Shown here piece after piece: positions 44,739 through 53,322 of a stretch of DNA of 64,000 bases. This stretch comes from Cupriavidus sp. BIS7 (GTDB lineage: Bacteria > Pseudomonadota > Gammaproteobacteria > Burkholderiales > Burkholderiaceae), in NCBI RefSeq assembly GCF_000292345.1, contig NZ_ALOU01000025.1, positions 1 to 64,000 on the forward strand, read 5' to 3'. The number at the start of each line of letters is the position of its first letter. Within the stretch, counting starts at the first letter, position 1. A program made the translations under genes and the position numbers. Under the pieces are notes generated by a model. It ran no database searches, was not told where the DNA came from, and was given only the letters and a program-made list of their open reading frames with translations.

Positions 44739-44979
44739 GACAGTTCTCCGGGGGGAGCGAATGGCTCCGTTGGATGGGATGAGCAGCGGCGCCGCGCTCG
44801 ATCCTGCTTTGCAGAGAACGTGCCAGTGGCAAATGAGTGGGAAAAGCGGAGGGGAAAGCAGCTACATGCGCAGTTCACGCGTCTGGGCGGGCACTTTTCG
44901 CGAGTGATGCGGTGGCCGGCAGCAAACGGTCGCAGGCCCGTGGTTGGGCGCCGCCCAACAGTCTGTCAGGCTCGGTCTG

Positions 44980-46281
44980 TCAGGCCTGCGCCAGTGCCAC
45001 CGCGCCGGACAGTCGTTCCGTGACTGCGCGCCGAACCCCGGCGGGCGCGTCCTTGAGAAGCCTCGGCCAGTCGGCCTTGGCTTGGCGCACGGTTTCCTTC
45101 GCGATCGCCAGCAGCCGGGCACGTCTGAGCAGGCCGGCGGATCGCACCATGGCGTCGAGATCGTCCAGCGTGAAAGTGCGCAGGGCCTTGTCGATGGCGC
45201 GATTGATGCCGTAGTCGGTCACGGGCACGTCGTCAAAGAATGCCGTTACGCACACGGGATCGTAGAGGGGCGAGAGGATTGGCCTCTTGCCGTCCGGATA
45301 GCAGACCGCCCAATTCTTTAGGTGTGCATCGGTATTGCCCATCAGCAGGAACGCGACAAAGCGCTTGACGAATTCCTGCGTGTCCGGCGCCGGTCGTGCG
45401 GAAAGCCGGTCCAGAACACGCAGTACGTTGCCGTAGTCATGTGCCAGCGAGCGGCCGTACTTGTTTCGCGGGGCGTAGCCAAGGATCTGGGCGAACTCCT
45501 CCATATGCACGCGATGGCCTCCTGGCGCCCGGTCGAACCGCTTGACGGCCAGGATGCGATCGAAAGGCACCTGCTCGGGGAGTTCCGCCTCCTCGCGCGA
45601 AATGATCGATGCTTCGGCGCATTCCAGGCCCAGCGCGCGGCATAGTGCATAGCCCGTGAACTCGTTCTCGACAAGATCCGGGTGGCGCGCGGAGGGCAGC
45701 TTGAGGATGAAGTCGCCGGCCTCGCCGTGGCGCTTGACGACATAGCGCCTGCCTTGCTGGATCGCGGAGAATTTGGTCACCGCGCCCGGAATGGCTGCGG
45801 CGTCTTCCACCGGCTCCTCGACGAATCCGGGTTCGAGCACGTCCAGCCCTAGCGCCGTGTGCCAGTTGCGCACGATTTCCGGCACGCCTTCGGCTGGTGG
45901 CACGGGTTCCACTTCAACGGCTCCAGGCAGGTCGTGCCCGGCTGCCGCCAGCAGTTCGAATTCATCATCCGTGGTGCATCCACGCTCCCTGGCCAGCCGC
46001 TCGCGATTGTGACCTTCGGGCAGCAGGTTCTGGAAAAACACCGGCCAGTGGCCGTCCGAACGGGCTACGCGTGCGTCACGCAGCGCAGTGAGGATGGCCC
46101 GCGTGGCGGCTTCGGTCTCGCCGACGTAGCCAAGTGACAGCGTGGGACGGTTGGCGTCCTCAACGTAGTCGTGATCGAACGAGACCCGGAGAATGTCACC
46201 GTACTGGGAGAGATAGCCGATGCCACGGCGCCCGGTCGGCGTATGGAGGAACAGGCGCAGATAGCGAATCGACGTGGTCAT
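44980..46281 (-). CDS. hipA: HipA-family serine/threonine kinase toxin
   Basis: A protein of 433 residues, the HipA size. HipA kinases phosphorylate targets such as glutamyl-tRNA synthetase and induce growth arrest. The N-subdomain YGDILRVSFDHDYV, the kinase core GDFILKLPSARHPDLVENEF, catalytic loop MGNTDAHLKNWAV (Asp) and metal-binding LSPLYDPV are visible. Its ATG overlaps the hipB stop by 4 bp, so antitoxin precedes toxin as usual. Residues needed for activity appear intact. Confidence 0.9.
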   Translation of the reverse strand: MTTSIRYLRLFLHTPTGRRGIGYLSQYGDILRVSFDHDYVEDANRPTLSLGYVGETEAATRAILTALRDARVARSDGHWPVFFQNLLPEGHNRERLARERGCTTDDEFELLAAAGHDLPGAVEVEPVPPAEGVPEIVRNWHTALGLDVLEPGFVEEPVEDAAAIPGAVTKFSAIQQGRRYVVKRHGEAGDFILKLPSARHPDLVENEFTGYALCRALGLECAEASIISREEAELPEQVPFDRILAVKRFDRAPGGHRVHMEEFAQILGYAPRNKYGRSLAHDYGNVLRVLDRLSARPAPDTQEFVKRFVAFLLMGNTDAHLKNWAVCYPDGKRPILSPLYDPVCVTAFFDDVPVTDYGINRAIDKALRTFTLDDLDAMVRSAGLLRRARLLAIAKETVRQAKADWPRLLKDAPAGVRRAVTERLSGAVALAQA

Positions 46282-46595
46282 TTCGCAATCAAGGTGTCTA
46301 CGATCGACGGCGGTGCGTCGCCACCGGGTGGCTGGGCCAGATAGCGGCCACCGGAGCGGACGAAGTTCTCGAGGTCTGGCCGTAGCACGGTTGGCACCAG
46401 CATGACGTCCATGCCGAGTGCGCGGGCCATCTCGATAACCGTGGACAACTTCGGGTCGATCTCCCGGCTTTCGGTGCGCTGGACAGTCATCCTGGAAAGC
46501 CCCGCCCTGGACGCCAGTTGCTGCTGGCTGACGCCCGCCGCGCGGCGCGCGGACTCCAGCTCGGTCTGTAAGTCGATGCTCATTGGGCTACTCAT
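46278..46595 (-). CDS. hipB: HipB-like HTH antitoxin
   Basis: An HTH-XRE protein of 105 residues (ESARRAAGVSQQQLASRAGLSRMTVQRTESREIDPKLSTVIEMARALG), typical of HipB antitoxins that neutralise HipA and repress the operon. Overlaps hipA by four bases. Two candidate starts, 46595 and 46583; neither has a strong Shine-Dalgarno. An inverted repeat at 46588-46658 straddles the start and would allow autorepression. Confidence 0.87.
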   Translation of the reverse strand: MSSPMSIDLQTELESARRAAGVSQQQLASRAGLSRMTVQRTESREIDPKLSTVIEMARALGMDVMLVPTVLRPDLENFVRSGGRYLAQPPGGDAPPSIVDTLIAK

Positions 46596-46658
46596 TTTGC
46601 ATGAAATGCATGTTCAGAGTAGCAGTCAGTCGCCCATCCTTCAAGCTGAAATGAGTAG
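46588..46658. promoter_or_regulatory. hipBA operator region
   Basis: CTACTCATTT (46588-46597) and AAATGAGTAG (46649-46658) are exact inverted copies 71 bp end to end, and TGCAT-GAA-ATGCA (46598-46610) lies between them. The first arm overlaps the hipB start. Cooperative binding by the HTH antitoxin is the likely role. Confidence 0.55.
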
Positions 46659-46661
46659 TTC

Positions 46662-46689
46662 ACTGATCATTTTATGAAAAATGATCAGT
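46662..46689. repeat. Perfect 12-bp-arm palindrome upstream of hipB
   Basis: ACTGATCATTTT and AAAATGATCAGT with a 4-nt centre. It lies between the 3' end of the upstream exported-protein gene and the hipB promoter region. It is AT-rich and has no T-run beyond the stem, so a further operator is as likely as a terminator. Confidence 0.55.
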
Positions 46690-46727
46690 TTATGTAGCGG
46701 GCGTAGGGCTGGGTCGTGGGGATGGCT

Positions 46728-47294
46728 CTAGAGCTGACCTTGAGGGCTGACGATGGCCGGCTGCTGCTTGTCCCGGGGTGAACTACTCGAACTGGTGGAA
46801 CTGGTGGAACTGTATGAAAAGTACTTTGCCTTGGCGCCTTTGGCCCAGTAGGCGACCACGAGCCCCTTGCCGTCACGTGCGTAGAGCATTTCGATGCTGC
46901 CGTTCGTGGCAGCCCATTCCGCGTAGCCGTTTTCGGCACTGGCATCGGTCTTGCGCTTCGATTCGTAACGGGCATCGAGCTTCCTGACCACATCGTCCAT
47001 CGCGGACCGGTCGAAATTCAGGGTGACGAGCGCCACGGTGTCCTGGTTGTCACAGTTGACGGTTGCCTTGGTCAGGCCCGGCAGTTTGAACCGGTCCAGA
47101 TTTCGAAGCTCGATCGTGTCGCCACCGGCCCACGGCGATGTGCCTGTTCTGACGCGATTGGGACCCGGGGTCATACGCGCACATTTGGTCTTGCCGAGTT
47201 CGACGCCGAGTGGCGCGGCAACGTTGGGGGTTTCGGCGTGGGCGGCCAGGCTGGCAAGGAGCGCAGCGCAGAGTAAGGGAAACGTCTTCATCAA
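46728..47294 (-). CDS. Hypothetical secreted/periplasmic protein
   Basis: A protein of 188 residues with a clear Sec signal (MKTFPLLCAALLASLAAHAE; start may be the first or second Met). The mature part has cysteines in KTKCARM and VNCDNQDT that could pair, and ends in a Ser/Thr-rich tail (SSTSSTSSSSS) coded by 9-bp repeats near 46782-46805. No family recognised. It is upstream of hipB on the same strand, but the gap suggests independence. Confidence 0.6.
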   Translation of the reverse strand: MMKTFPLLCAALLASLAAHAETPNVAAPLGVELGKTKCARMTPGPNRVRTGTSPWAGGDTIELRNLDRFKLPGLTKATVNCDNQDTVALVTLNFDRSAMDDVVRKLDARYESKRKTDASAENGYAEWAATNGSIEMLYARDGKGLVVAYWAKGAKAKYFSYSSTSSTSSSSSPRDKQQPAIVSPQGQL

Positions 47295-47416
47295 GGTGGC
47301 TGTGAATTCACGGATGGTCAGCCACGATTTTACGGCCGAAGGAAGGCCTGCCTTGAGAATGAGGCGTCAGATGACGTGATGGAGTGGGGCAGCAGGGGTT
47401 TGGTATTGGGTCCGGG

Positions 47417-48370
47417 CTATGTCGGATGGCTATGGCCATGGTGGTCGCCGTGCGCATGGTTCGACGCTGGCATCGGGATGTCAGCGCTGCAACTGGGCGC
47501 TGACTCGTCGTGCGTATGCGGCTCCAGCGCGCCGGGCACACGCCGGCTCGACAGGCCATCCGCACGCAGCCACGCGAGCGTCGCTTCCGCTGCCCGGTCA
47601 ATCAGCTCGCCGCAACGCGTGTAGTCGTAGGGAGAGATGTCGAGCGGACAGAGCGGCGGCACCACAGCAATCTGGGCCTGCTCCGACCAGCGCTCGAGAT
47701 CATGCACAAGCTGCCGCGCCACCAGCAGCGACAGCGCATTGAACGCGTGCTCGACCGCGCCGCGCGGCGGCCGGCGCTCGGCGCACGCAAAGCCGGCTGG
47801 CAGCACAATGATGCGCGTCGCACCAAGCCGGATCGCGGTGGAAACAGGCGTGTTGTTGGCCACCCCGCCATCGATCAGCTTGCGTCCATCGACTTCCACC
47901 GGAGGAAAGACACCCGGAATGGCCGCGCTGGCCAGCACGGCCTTGACGATGTTGCCGGAAGACAGCACGACCTCGTCGCCCGTGTTCATGTCCGTGGCCA
48001 CCACGTAAAGCGGCACGGCCGAATCTTCGAGCCTTGCCTCACCGAAGTTGCGGTTAAGCAGCCGTTGCAGTCCGAAGGACTCCACCAGGTGCCCACGGTT
48101 GCCCGCGATCATGCCAAACATGCTGCGCCACGACCACGGCAGCACCTCCGCCCGCGTGATGCTGCGCCACAGGGTTTCCAGTTTTGTCGTGCCTTCCACA
48201 TGCGGATGGCACGCAAAGTAGGCGCCGTTGATCGCCCCGGCCGATGCGCCGATCACCAGATCGGGGGCGACTCCCCAGTTCACCAGTTCCCGCAACATGC
48301 CGACCTCGATGGCGCCCAAACTGCCGCCGCCGGCGAATACGAATGCAGTCTTTTCCATGGATATCAACAT
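47417..48370 (-). CDS. Patatin-like phospholipase (RssA/NTE group) with His-rich tail
   Basis: A protein of 317 residues. The patatin core has the oxyanion Gly run (FAGGGSLGAIEVG), nucleophile elbow GASAG and the DGG of the Ser-Asp dyad (LIDGGVANNTP). These enzymes hydrolyse acyl lipids. The C-terminal 30 residues hold six His among Asp and Ser (NHAHGDHHGHSHPT), a possible metal-binding tail. The start may be 48370 or 48358 (MEKTAFVFAGG). Confidence 0.85.
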   Translation of the reverse strand: MLISMEKTAFVFAGGGSLGAIEVGMLRELVNWGVAPDLVIGASAGAINGAYFACHPHVEGTTKLETLWRSITRAEVLPWSWRSMFGMIAGNRGHLVESFGLQRLLNRNFGEARLEDSAVPLYVVATDMNTGDEVVLSSGNIVKAVLASAAIPGVFPPVEVDGRKLIDGGVANNTPVSTAIRLGATRIIVLPAGFACAERRPPRGAVEHAFNALSLLVARQLVHDLERWSEQAQIAVVPPLCPLDISPYDYTRCGELIDRAAEATLAWLRADGLSSRRVPGALEPHTHDESAPSCSADIPMPASNHAHGDHHGHSHPT

Positions 48371-48473
48371 GAAGGGCCAGGTCGCCCGTCAGCTTTTATG
48401 TGATGGTCGTCGGGACAGAATAGGCCACTTCGGGCCGGGCAAAAAGGGGGGGCAATGTTGATGGTGCCCCGCT

Positions 48474-48998
48474 TCATGCAACCAGTTCGGTAAGTTGCTG
48501 CCTGAATTCAGGTGCTAAGCGGCTGGCGCTCCTGGCCAGATTGACCTGCATTGTCGTATTGGCGATCTCGACGAGGGTTGGGTCAAGGTCGTAGTTGCCG
48601 CGCTCGGCCAGCCACGCCAGCACATCCGCCAGATGCCAGACGGACGCGGCACCGTCGTGTACGGGTACCGGGAACGACTTCGCATGTGAAACCATGAGCT
48701 TGCGCATGTTCTGCCGTGTCACGCCAATGGCATCCGCGACATCGGTCAGGCCAACGAAATCCGGTGTGGCTTCGATCAATCGCGCATCGGCGGCGATCCT
48801 TCGAACATCCGCCAGCGCGCTGAGAATGGCATCGCGCGCAGATGGGGCCTCGCGCGTGAACATCAGGGCAAGGCGGCCCGGCAAGCCAACGCCTGCAAGC
48901 GCGTCATCACAGCCGCCGGCGCCCAATCGTTCCGCTATCTCGTCAAGATTGTCGTCTGGCGGCGATAGCTGGTATTTCAGCGTGAAGGTGTATTCCAT
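48474..48998 (-). CDS. Putative HTH antitoxin of a HicA-like pair
   Basis: A protein of 174 residues. The N-terminal half (MEYTFTLKYQLSPPDDNLDEIAERL) resembles a small alpha/beta domain. The middle has an AlpA/MerR-like helix-turn-helix (LTDVADAIGVTRQNMRKLMVSH, then VWHLADVLAWL). It starts 9 bp after the stop of the small Cys/His-rich gene at 49008, and its GAGAGG ribosome site overlaps that stop region. Toxin-first order with a DNA-binding partner and an upstream palindrome fits a type II pair. Family assignment rests on memory of similar pairs and is unproven. Confidence 0.55.
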   Translation of the reverse strand: MEYTFTLKYQLSPPDDNLDEIAERLGAGGCDDALAGVGLPGRLALMFTREAPSARDAILSALADVRRIAADARLIEATPDFVGLTDVADAIGVTRQNMRKLMVSHAKSFPVPVHDGAASVWHLADVLAWLAERGNYDLDPTLVEIANTTMQVNLARSASRLAPEFRQQLTELVA

Positions 48999-49007
48999 GT
49001 TGTCCTC

Positions 49008-49280
49008 TCAATGGGAGACTCCAGGGGGCGCTTTGTGACCTTGATGGATCGAGCAGTGGTCAACCACACGGCGCAAATGGCGCGCATGGTTGGATGGGTT
49101 GCGTGGCGTGCTCCAGATGCACACGATGCAGAACTCGCCACAACGGCAAGTGGAACTGTTGTATGGGCAATAAAGCTTGCCCCATGCATGGGCCCCACCT
49201 TGTTCGCATCGCCAGAATTCGCTTTCCGCGTATCGGAGTGCGGCTTCCACTTCTTTCTTCGGGTGTTGGCTTCGATCCAT
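49008..49280 (-). CDS. Putative HicA-like toxin, Cys/His-rich
   Basis: A 90-residue protein. KKEVEAALRYAESEFWRCE followed by GGAHAWGKLYCP resembles the start of HicA-type dsRBD-fold toxins, where a GxSH/GxAH His is catalytic. It continues CRCGEFCIVCIWSTPRNPSNHARHLRRVVDHC, with many Cys and His that could bind zinc. The start has TTGGAG upstream. First gene of a two-gene unit behind a perfect 10-bp-arm palindrome. Toxicity is inferred. Confidence 0.5.
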   Translation of the reverse strand: MDRSQHPKKEVEAALRYAESEFWRCEQGGAHAWGKLYCPYNSSTCRCGEFCIVCIWSTPRNPSNHARHLRRVVDHCSIHQGHKAPPGVSH

Positions 49281-49309
49281 TCAGGGCTCCAACGATAGGT
49301 TGCTTTGAA

Positions 49310-49331
49310 TAAGTTGTCAACTGACAACTTA
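49310..49331. promoter_or_regulatory. Palindromic operator of the HicA-like pair
   Basis: TAAGTTGTCA-AC-TGACAACTTA, a perfect 22-bp palindrome 30 bp upstream of the small toxin-like gene, where an autoregulating antitoxin would bind. Confidence 0.6.
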
Positions 49332-49605
49332 TGTTTGCACCTTCGCATCTGCGAAAGTGTGATCGAAGGCTAACGACTATGTTGGTGCGTGTCTGAAATT
49401 GCCTTTAAATTGGTACCATTACGCGCGAAAATGTTAAAACTGTTCTGCAATTAACCGCCAAGAGTTTTCTCCGTCGACACTTTTGAATGCCGGCAGACAG
49501 GGGCCCAATCCGAAATGCGGAAATATGGATATCGCGCCGATTGCCAATGAGGACACCGTGAACGGTACGCACCGAGCACCATGTTGCGGGCGTTGATGGA
49601 GGCGC
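49332..49605. other. AT-rich intergenic region with no gene seen
   Basis: Sequence between the toxin-like operon's operator and the terminator of the CoA-transferase gene. AT-richer than its surroundings. No credible reading frame or structure apart from a short AAATTGGTACCATT tract. Confidence 0.4.
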
Positions 49606-49639
49606 AAAAAAAGAAAGCCGCTTCATTCCGAAGCGGCTT
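49606..49639 (-). terminator. Intrinsic terminator of the CoA-transferase gene
   Basis: 10-bp stem AAGCCGCTTC/GAAGCGGCTT with 5-nt loop; on the minus strand it is followed by TCTTTTTTT. About 58 bp beyond the stop. Confidence 0.85.
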
Positions 49640-49640
49640 C

Positions 49641-49667
49641 CAGGAGGGTCAGGAGGGTCAGGAGGGT
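49641..49667. repeat. Three tandem CAGGAGGGT repeats
   Basis: Three exact 9-bp copies followed by a degenerate fourth (TCAGGAAGGT) lie between the CoA-transferase stop and its terminator. Probably a slippage product of no function. Confidence 0.75.
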
Positions 49668-49696
49668 TCAGGAAGGTCAGGCGGGCTCAGCCACGC

Positions 49697-51229
49697 TCAC
49701 GCCGCCAGCGCTTCGTTGGCGGCCTTGACTGTGCGTTGCTGCGGCTGCATCGTGCCGTGCTCGCGATAGTTGACGTGCCACGCGAAGGCTTCCTCGAGCA
49801 GGTGGGGCGTTTGCCCCCCGCGCAGGCAGGCACGGCGGAAATAGTCGAGCAGTCCATCGCGATAGGCGGGATCGGCGCAGTTCTGAATGACCTGCAGCGC
49901 GCGTTCGCGCGGTGCCAGGCCGCGCAGATCGGCCAGCCCGTGTTCGGTGACGAGGATGTCGACGTCGTGCTCGCTATTGTCCACGTGCGACACCATCGGA
50001 ACGATGCTCGAAATCTTGCCGTCCTTGGCCACCGACTTGGTCACGAATACGGACAGGTAGGCATTGCGCGCAAAATCGCCCGAACCGCCAATGCCGTTCA
50101 TCATGTGCGTGCCGCCGACGTGCGTGGAGTTGACGTTGCCGTAGATGTCGCACTCAAGCGCGGTATTGATCGTGATGAGGCCCAGGCGGCGCAGCACTTC
50201 GGGGTGATTGCTGATTTCCTGCGGGCGCAGGATCAGGCGCGACTTGTAGCGCTCGATGTCGTCGAGGACGCGGCGATATACCGGCGCCGACAGCGTCATC
50301 GAGGACGCCGAGGCAAAGCGCAGCTTGCCGGCATCGATCAGTGAAATCGTGCTGTCCTGCAGCACCTCCGAGTACATCGTCAGGTCATGGAACGGCGAGT
50401 CGGCCAGGCCGTGCAGCACCGCGTTTGCAATGGTGCCGATGCCGGCCTGCAGCGGCTGCAGCGAGTGGGATAGCCGTCCGGCGCGCACCTCCCGATCGAG
50501 CAGGCCGATCAGGTGCCCGGCGATCTGGCGCGTTTCGCCATCGGGCGGCAGCGCGTTGGACGGGCTGTCGTCGCGCTGGGTGATCACGATGGCCGCGATA
50601 CGTGACGGGTCGACGGGAATGTAGGGCAGGCCGATTCGCTGCTCGACGGAAATCAGCGGAATCGGCTGACGATACGGCCGCTGTACCGGGAATGCGATGT
50701 CATGCAGGCCTTCCAGCCCGGCTGGCATGTTCAGGTTCAGTTCGACGATCACCTTCTTGGCCATCATCGCGAAGCTGGCCGAGTTGCCGACGGAGGTGGT
50801 AGGTACGATGCCGCCCGTCTCCGTAATGGCGGCGGCTTCGATCACGGCGATGTCCACCGGTGCAAGCTGGCCGCTGCGCAATTGTTCGACGGTCTCGCCC
50901 AGATGCTGGTCGATGAACATGACTTCGCCGTCGTTGATCTTGCGGCGCAGCGTGGCGTCGGACTGGAAAGGCAGGCGGCGCGCAAGCACATTGCTTTCGG
51001 CCAGGATCTTGTCGGTGTCGTTGCCGAGGGACGCCCCCGTGATCAGCGTGATACGCAGCGGGTCACTTGCCGCGCGGCGTGCCAGTGCCACCGGCACGGC
51101 CTTGCAATCGCCGGCGCGCGTGAATCCGCTCATGCCGACCGTCATGCCATCCTGAATCAGCGTTGCGGCCTGATCGGCCGACATGATCCTGTCCTGGAGG
51201 GCGGCCAGGCGAATGCGATCGCGGTACAT
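49697..51229 (-). CDS. Acetyl-CoA hydrolase / succinyl-CoA:acetate CoA-transferase
   Basis: A family I CoA-transferase of 510 residues. It moves CoA between acyl donors and acetate or succinate, or hydrolyses acetyl-CoA. N-terminal part IQDGMTVGMSGFTRAGDCKAVP; catalytic Glu expected in LTMYSEVLQDS; GGSGDFARNAYLSVF and TEHGLADLRGLAPRERA near the C-terminus are typical of the Cat1/ScpC/Ach1 group. Single gene with its own terminator. Which reaction dominates cannot be read from sequence. Confidence 0.88.
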   Translation of the reverse strand: MYRDRIRLAALQDRIMSADQAATLIQDGMTVGMSGFTRAGDCKAVPVALARRAASDPLRITLITGASLGNDTDKILAESNVLARRLPFQSDATLRRKINDGEVMFIDQHLGETVEQLRSGQLAPVDIAVIEAAAITETGGIVPTTSVGNSASFAMMAKKVIVELNLNMPAGLEGLHDIAFPVQRPYRQPIPLISVEQRIGLPYIPVDPSRIAAIVITQRDDSPSNALPPDGETRQIAGHLIGLLDREVRAGRLSHSLQPLQAGIGTIANAVLHGLADSPFHDLTMYSEVLQDSTISLIDAGKLRFASASSMTLSAPVYRRVLDDIERYKSRLILRPQEISNHPEVLRRLGLITINTALECDIYGNVNSTHVGGTHMMNGIGGSGDFARNAYLSVFVTKSVAKDGKISSIVPMVSHVDNSEHDVDILVTEHGLADLRGLAPRERALQVIQNCADPAYRDGLLDYFRRACLRGGQTPHLLEEAFAWHVNYREHGTMQPQQRTVKAANEALAA

Positions 51230-51555
51230 CTCGTCTCCTTGCTAGCTGGGGGGCTGTCTGGTCTCCGCCGCAGCGCCGCAGACCTTGCGGGTGCCGGCGG
51301 GGTGCGCGTTTTCATGGGCGCGCAGCACAGTGTAGCGACCGCTTAATATTCTCACCATGATTTAAATCACTGGATCCAAGTCGCTTTTTTCATCGTTATC
51401 CGGGGCAGTGCCGGCCCGCCAATACGGCGATGCCGGGCGGCCCCTACCGCCACGTTTGCCTAAAATCTTCATGTGTATTTCGAGCAAGGGCCGATTACTA
51501 TCGATCCTTGCGCGGCCGGCGGCGTCCGGCCATCTGACGATTGCAAGGGGGATGC
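51230..51555. other. Divergent promoter region, CoA-transferase and flavoprotein genes
   Basis: 326 bp between divergent starts. An AT-richer core (51340-51400, TTAATATTCTCACCATGATTTAAATCA) probably holds both promoters. No strong operator noted. Confidence 0.4.
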
Positions 51556-53322
51556 ATGGAGATCACGCAGGCGACTTCGGAAATCGATGCAAGTCCCGAG
51601 ACTTCGGGGGGAGACGTCGGCCACGAGCCGGTCTCCGGGCTGGAGGCGCCATACTCGCTGCTGGAGTCTCGCAGCCACCAGATGTTTCCCACGCTGACCG
51701 CGGCCGAGATCGACCGGATCCGACGCTTTGGCGAACTGAGGTCATGGCGCGCCGGGGAGATGCTTTTTGTCACGGGCGATGTGGGCCGCGGCATGTACGT
51801 TGTCCTGTCTGGCCGCGCACGCATCATCCAGCGCGATGGGCTGGGCAACAGAAGCACGATCACCGAAGAGGGCCCCGGGCAGTTCCTGGCGGAAGTTGGC
51901 CAACTGACTGGCAAGCCGGCATTGGTGGATGCACTGGCCATAGAAGACACCGTTGCGCTGGTAATTGCCCCGGACCGGTTGCGCGCACTGCTGGTGGCCG
52001 AAGCGGATCTTGGCGAGCGCATCATGCGTGCGCTGATCCTGCGCCGGGTTGGCCTGATCGAGCGGGGCAGCGGCCCGGTACTGGTCGGCAAGGGCACGCA
52101 ACCGCTGTTGCTGGCGCTGCAGGCTTTCCTGCGTCGCAATGGTCATCCGCACAGGGTGATCGACATCGATACGGATCACGATTCCACCTGTCTTCTCGAC
52201 CTCAGCAACGCCCCGCAGAGTGATTTTCCAATGGTGATCTGCCCCGACGGCAGCGTGCTGCGCGCGCCCGATGAGGGGCAGCTTGCCAGTTGCCTTGGGC
52301 TGGTGCCGGAATTCGATCCCGACCATGTCTATGACGTGATCGTGGTCGGCGCCGGTCCGGCGGGGCTGGCAACGGCCGTGTATGCGGCTTCAGAGGGGTT
52401 GTCGGTGGCGGTTGTCGACTGCCGCTCCCCCGGTGGTCAGGCCGGCGCCAGTGCCCGCATCGAAAACTACCTGGGCTTTCCCACCGGCATTTCCGGCCAG
52501 GCCCTTGCAGGCCGGGCACTCGTGCAGGCGCTCAAGTTCGGCGCGCACCTGGCGATTCCGCTCGAAGCCAAGGCGCTTCATTGCGGCGATCAGCCGATCC
52601 GCATCGAACTGACAGACGGCCGCCTCATTCCTACGCGCACCGTGGTGATTGCCAGCGGCGCGCAGTACCGTCGTGCCGATATCGAATCACTCCCTCGCTT
52701 TGAAGGCCGCGGCGTCTACTACTGGGCGTCGCCGGTTGAAGCCAAGCTTTGCAAGGATGAGTACGCGATGCTGGTCGGTGGCGGCAATTCGGCGGGGCAG
52801 GCAGCGGTGTACCTGGCATCGCACGCGAAGGAGGTGCATATCCTCGTGCGAGGCGAAGGGCTGGAGGCGACGATGTCTCGCTACCTGATCGACCGTATCA
52901 AGGGTCTGCCGAACGTATATCTGCACACGCACGCGCAGATCACTGCGATGGAGGGCGAGGAATGGCTGTCGACGGTGCGCTACAAGGAGCGTTCCCAGGG
53001 CCCCGAATGCATCGCGATGCCGGTGCGCCATGTATTTCTGTTCATCGGCGCCGCGCCGAACACCGAGTGGCTGCGCGCGTGCCATGTCGAAACCGATGAC
53101 AAGGGGTTCGTCCTCACCGGTTTCGATGCCCATCACTCGTGTACCGAGCGCGCGGACTTCACGCTGGAAACGAGCGTGCCAGGCGTATTTGCGATCGGCG
53201 ACGTGCGTTCGGGTTCCACCAAGCGCGTAGCCGCCGCCGTGGGCGAGGGGGCCGGGGTCGTCGCGCAGATCCATCGCTACCTTGCAAGCCTGGAGCCTGT
53301 TCGGGCGGCAGCGCATTCCTGA
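51556..53322 (+). CDS. Cyclic-nucleotide-binding domain fused to thioredoxin-reductase-like flavoprotein
   Basis: A protein of 588 residues. Residues about 40-160 are a CNMP-binding domain (WRAGEMLFVTGDVGRGMYVVLSGRARI, GQFLAEVGQLTGKPALVDALA). A short thioredoxin-fold-like linker follows (HRVIDIDTDHDSTCLLDL). From about 260 a TrxR-like oxidoreductase has FAD motif VIVVGAGPAGLATAVYA, NADPH motif VGGGNSAGQAAVYL and FAIGDVRSGS. The TrxR redox CxxC is replaced: GRGVYYWASPVEAKLC instead of a CATC site. It cannot reduce thioredoxin by the usual route. ATG 51556 follows AAGGGGG. Role unknown; possibly a ligand-gated oxidoreductase. Confidence 0.85.
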   Translation: MEITQATSEIDASPETSGGDVGHEPVSGLEAPYSLLESRSHQMFPTLTAAEIDRIRRFGELRSWRAGEMLFVTGDVGRGMYVVLSGRARIIQRDGLGNRSTITEEGPGQFLAEVGQLTGKPALVDALAIEDTVALVIAPDRLRALLVAEADLGERIMRALILRRVGLIERGSGPVLVGKGTQPLLLALQAFLRRNGHPHRVIDIDTDHDSTCLLDLSNAPQSDFPMVICPDGSVLRAPDEGQLASCLGLVPEFDPDHVYDVIVVGAGPAGLATAVYAASEGLSVAVVDCRSPGGQAGASARIENYLGFPTGISGQALAGRALVQALKFGAHLAIPLEAKALHCGDQPIRIELTDGRLIPTRTVVIASGAQYRRADIESLPRFEGRGVYYWASPVEAKLCKDEYAMLVGGGNSAGQAAVYLASHAKEVHILVRGEGLEATMSRYLIDRIKGLPNVYLHTHAQITAMEGEEWLSTVRYKERSQGPECIAMPVRHVFLFIGAAPNTEWLRACHVETDDKGFVLTGFDAHHSCTERADFTLETSVPGVFAIGDVRSGSTKRVAAAVGEGAGVVAQIHRYLASLEPVRAAAHS

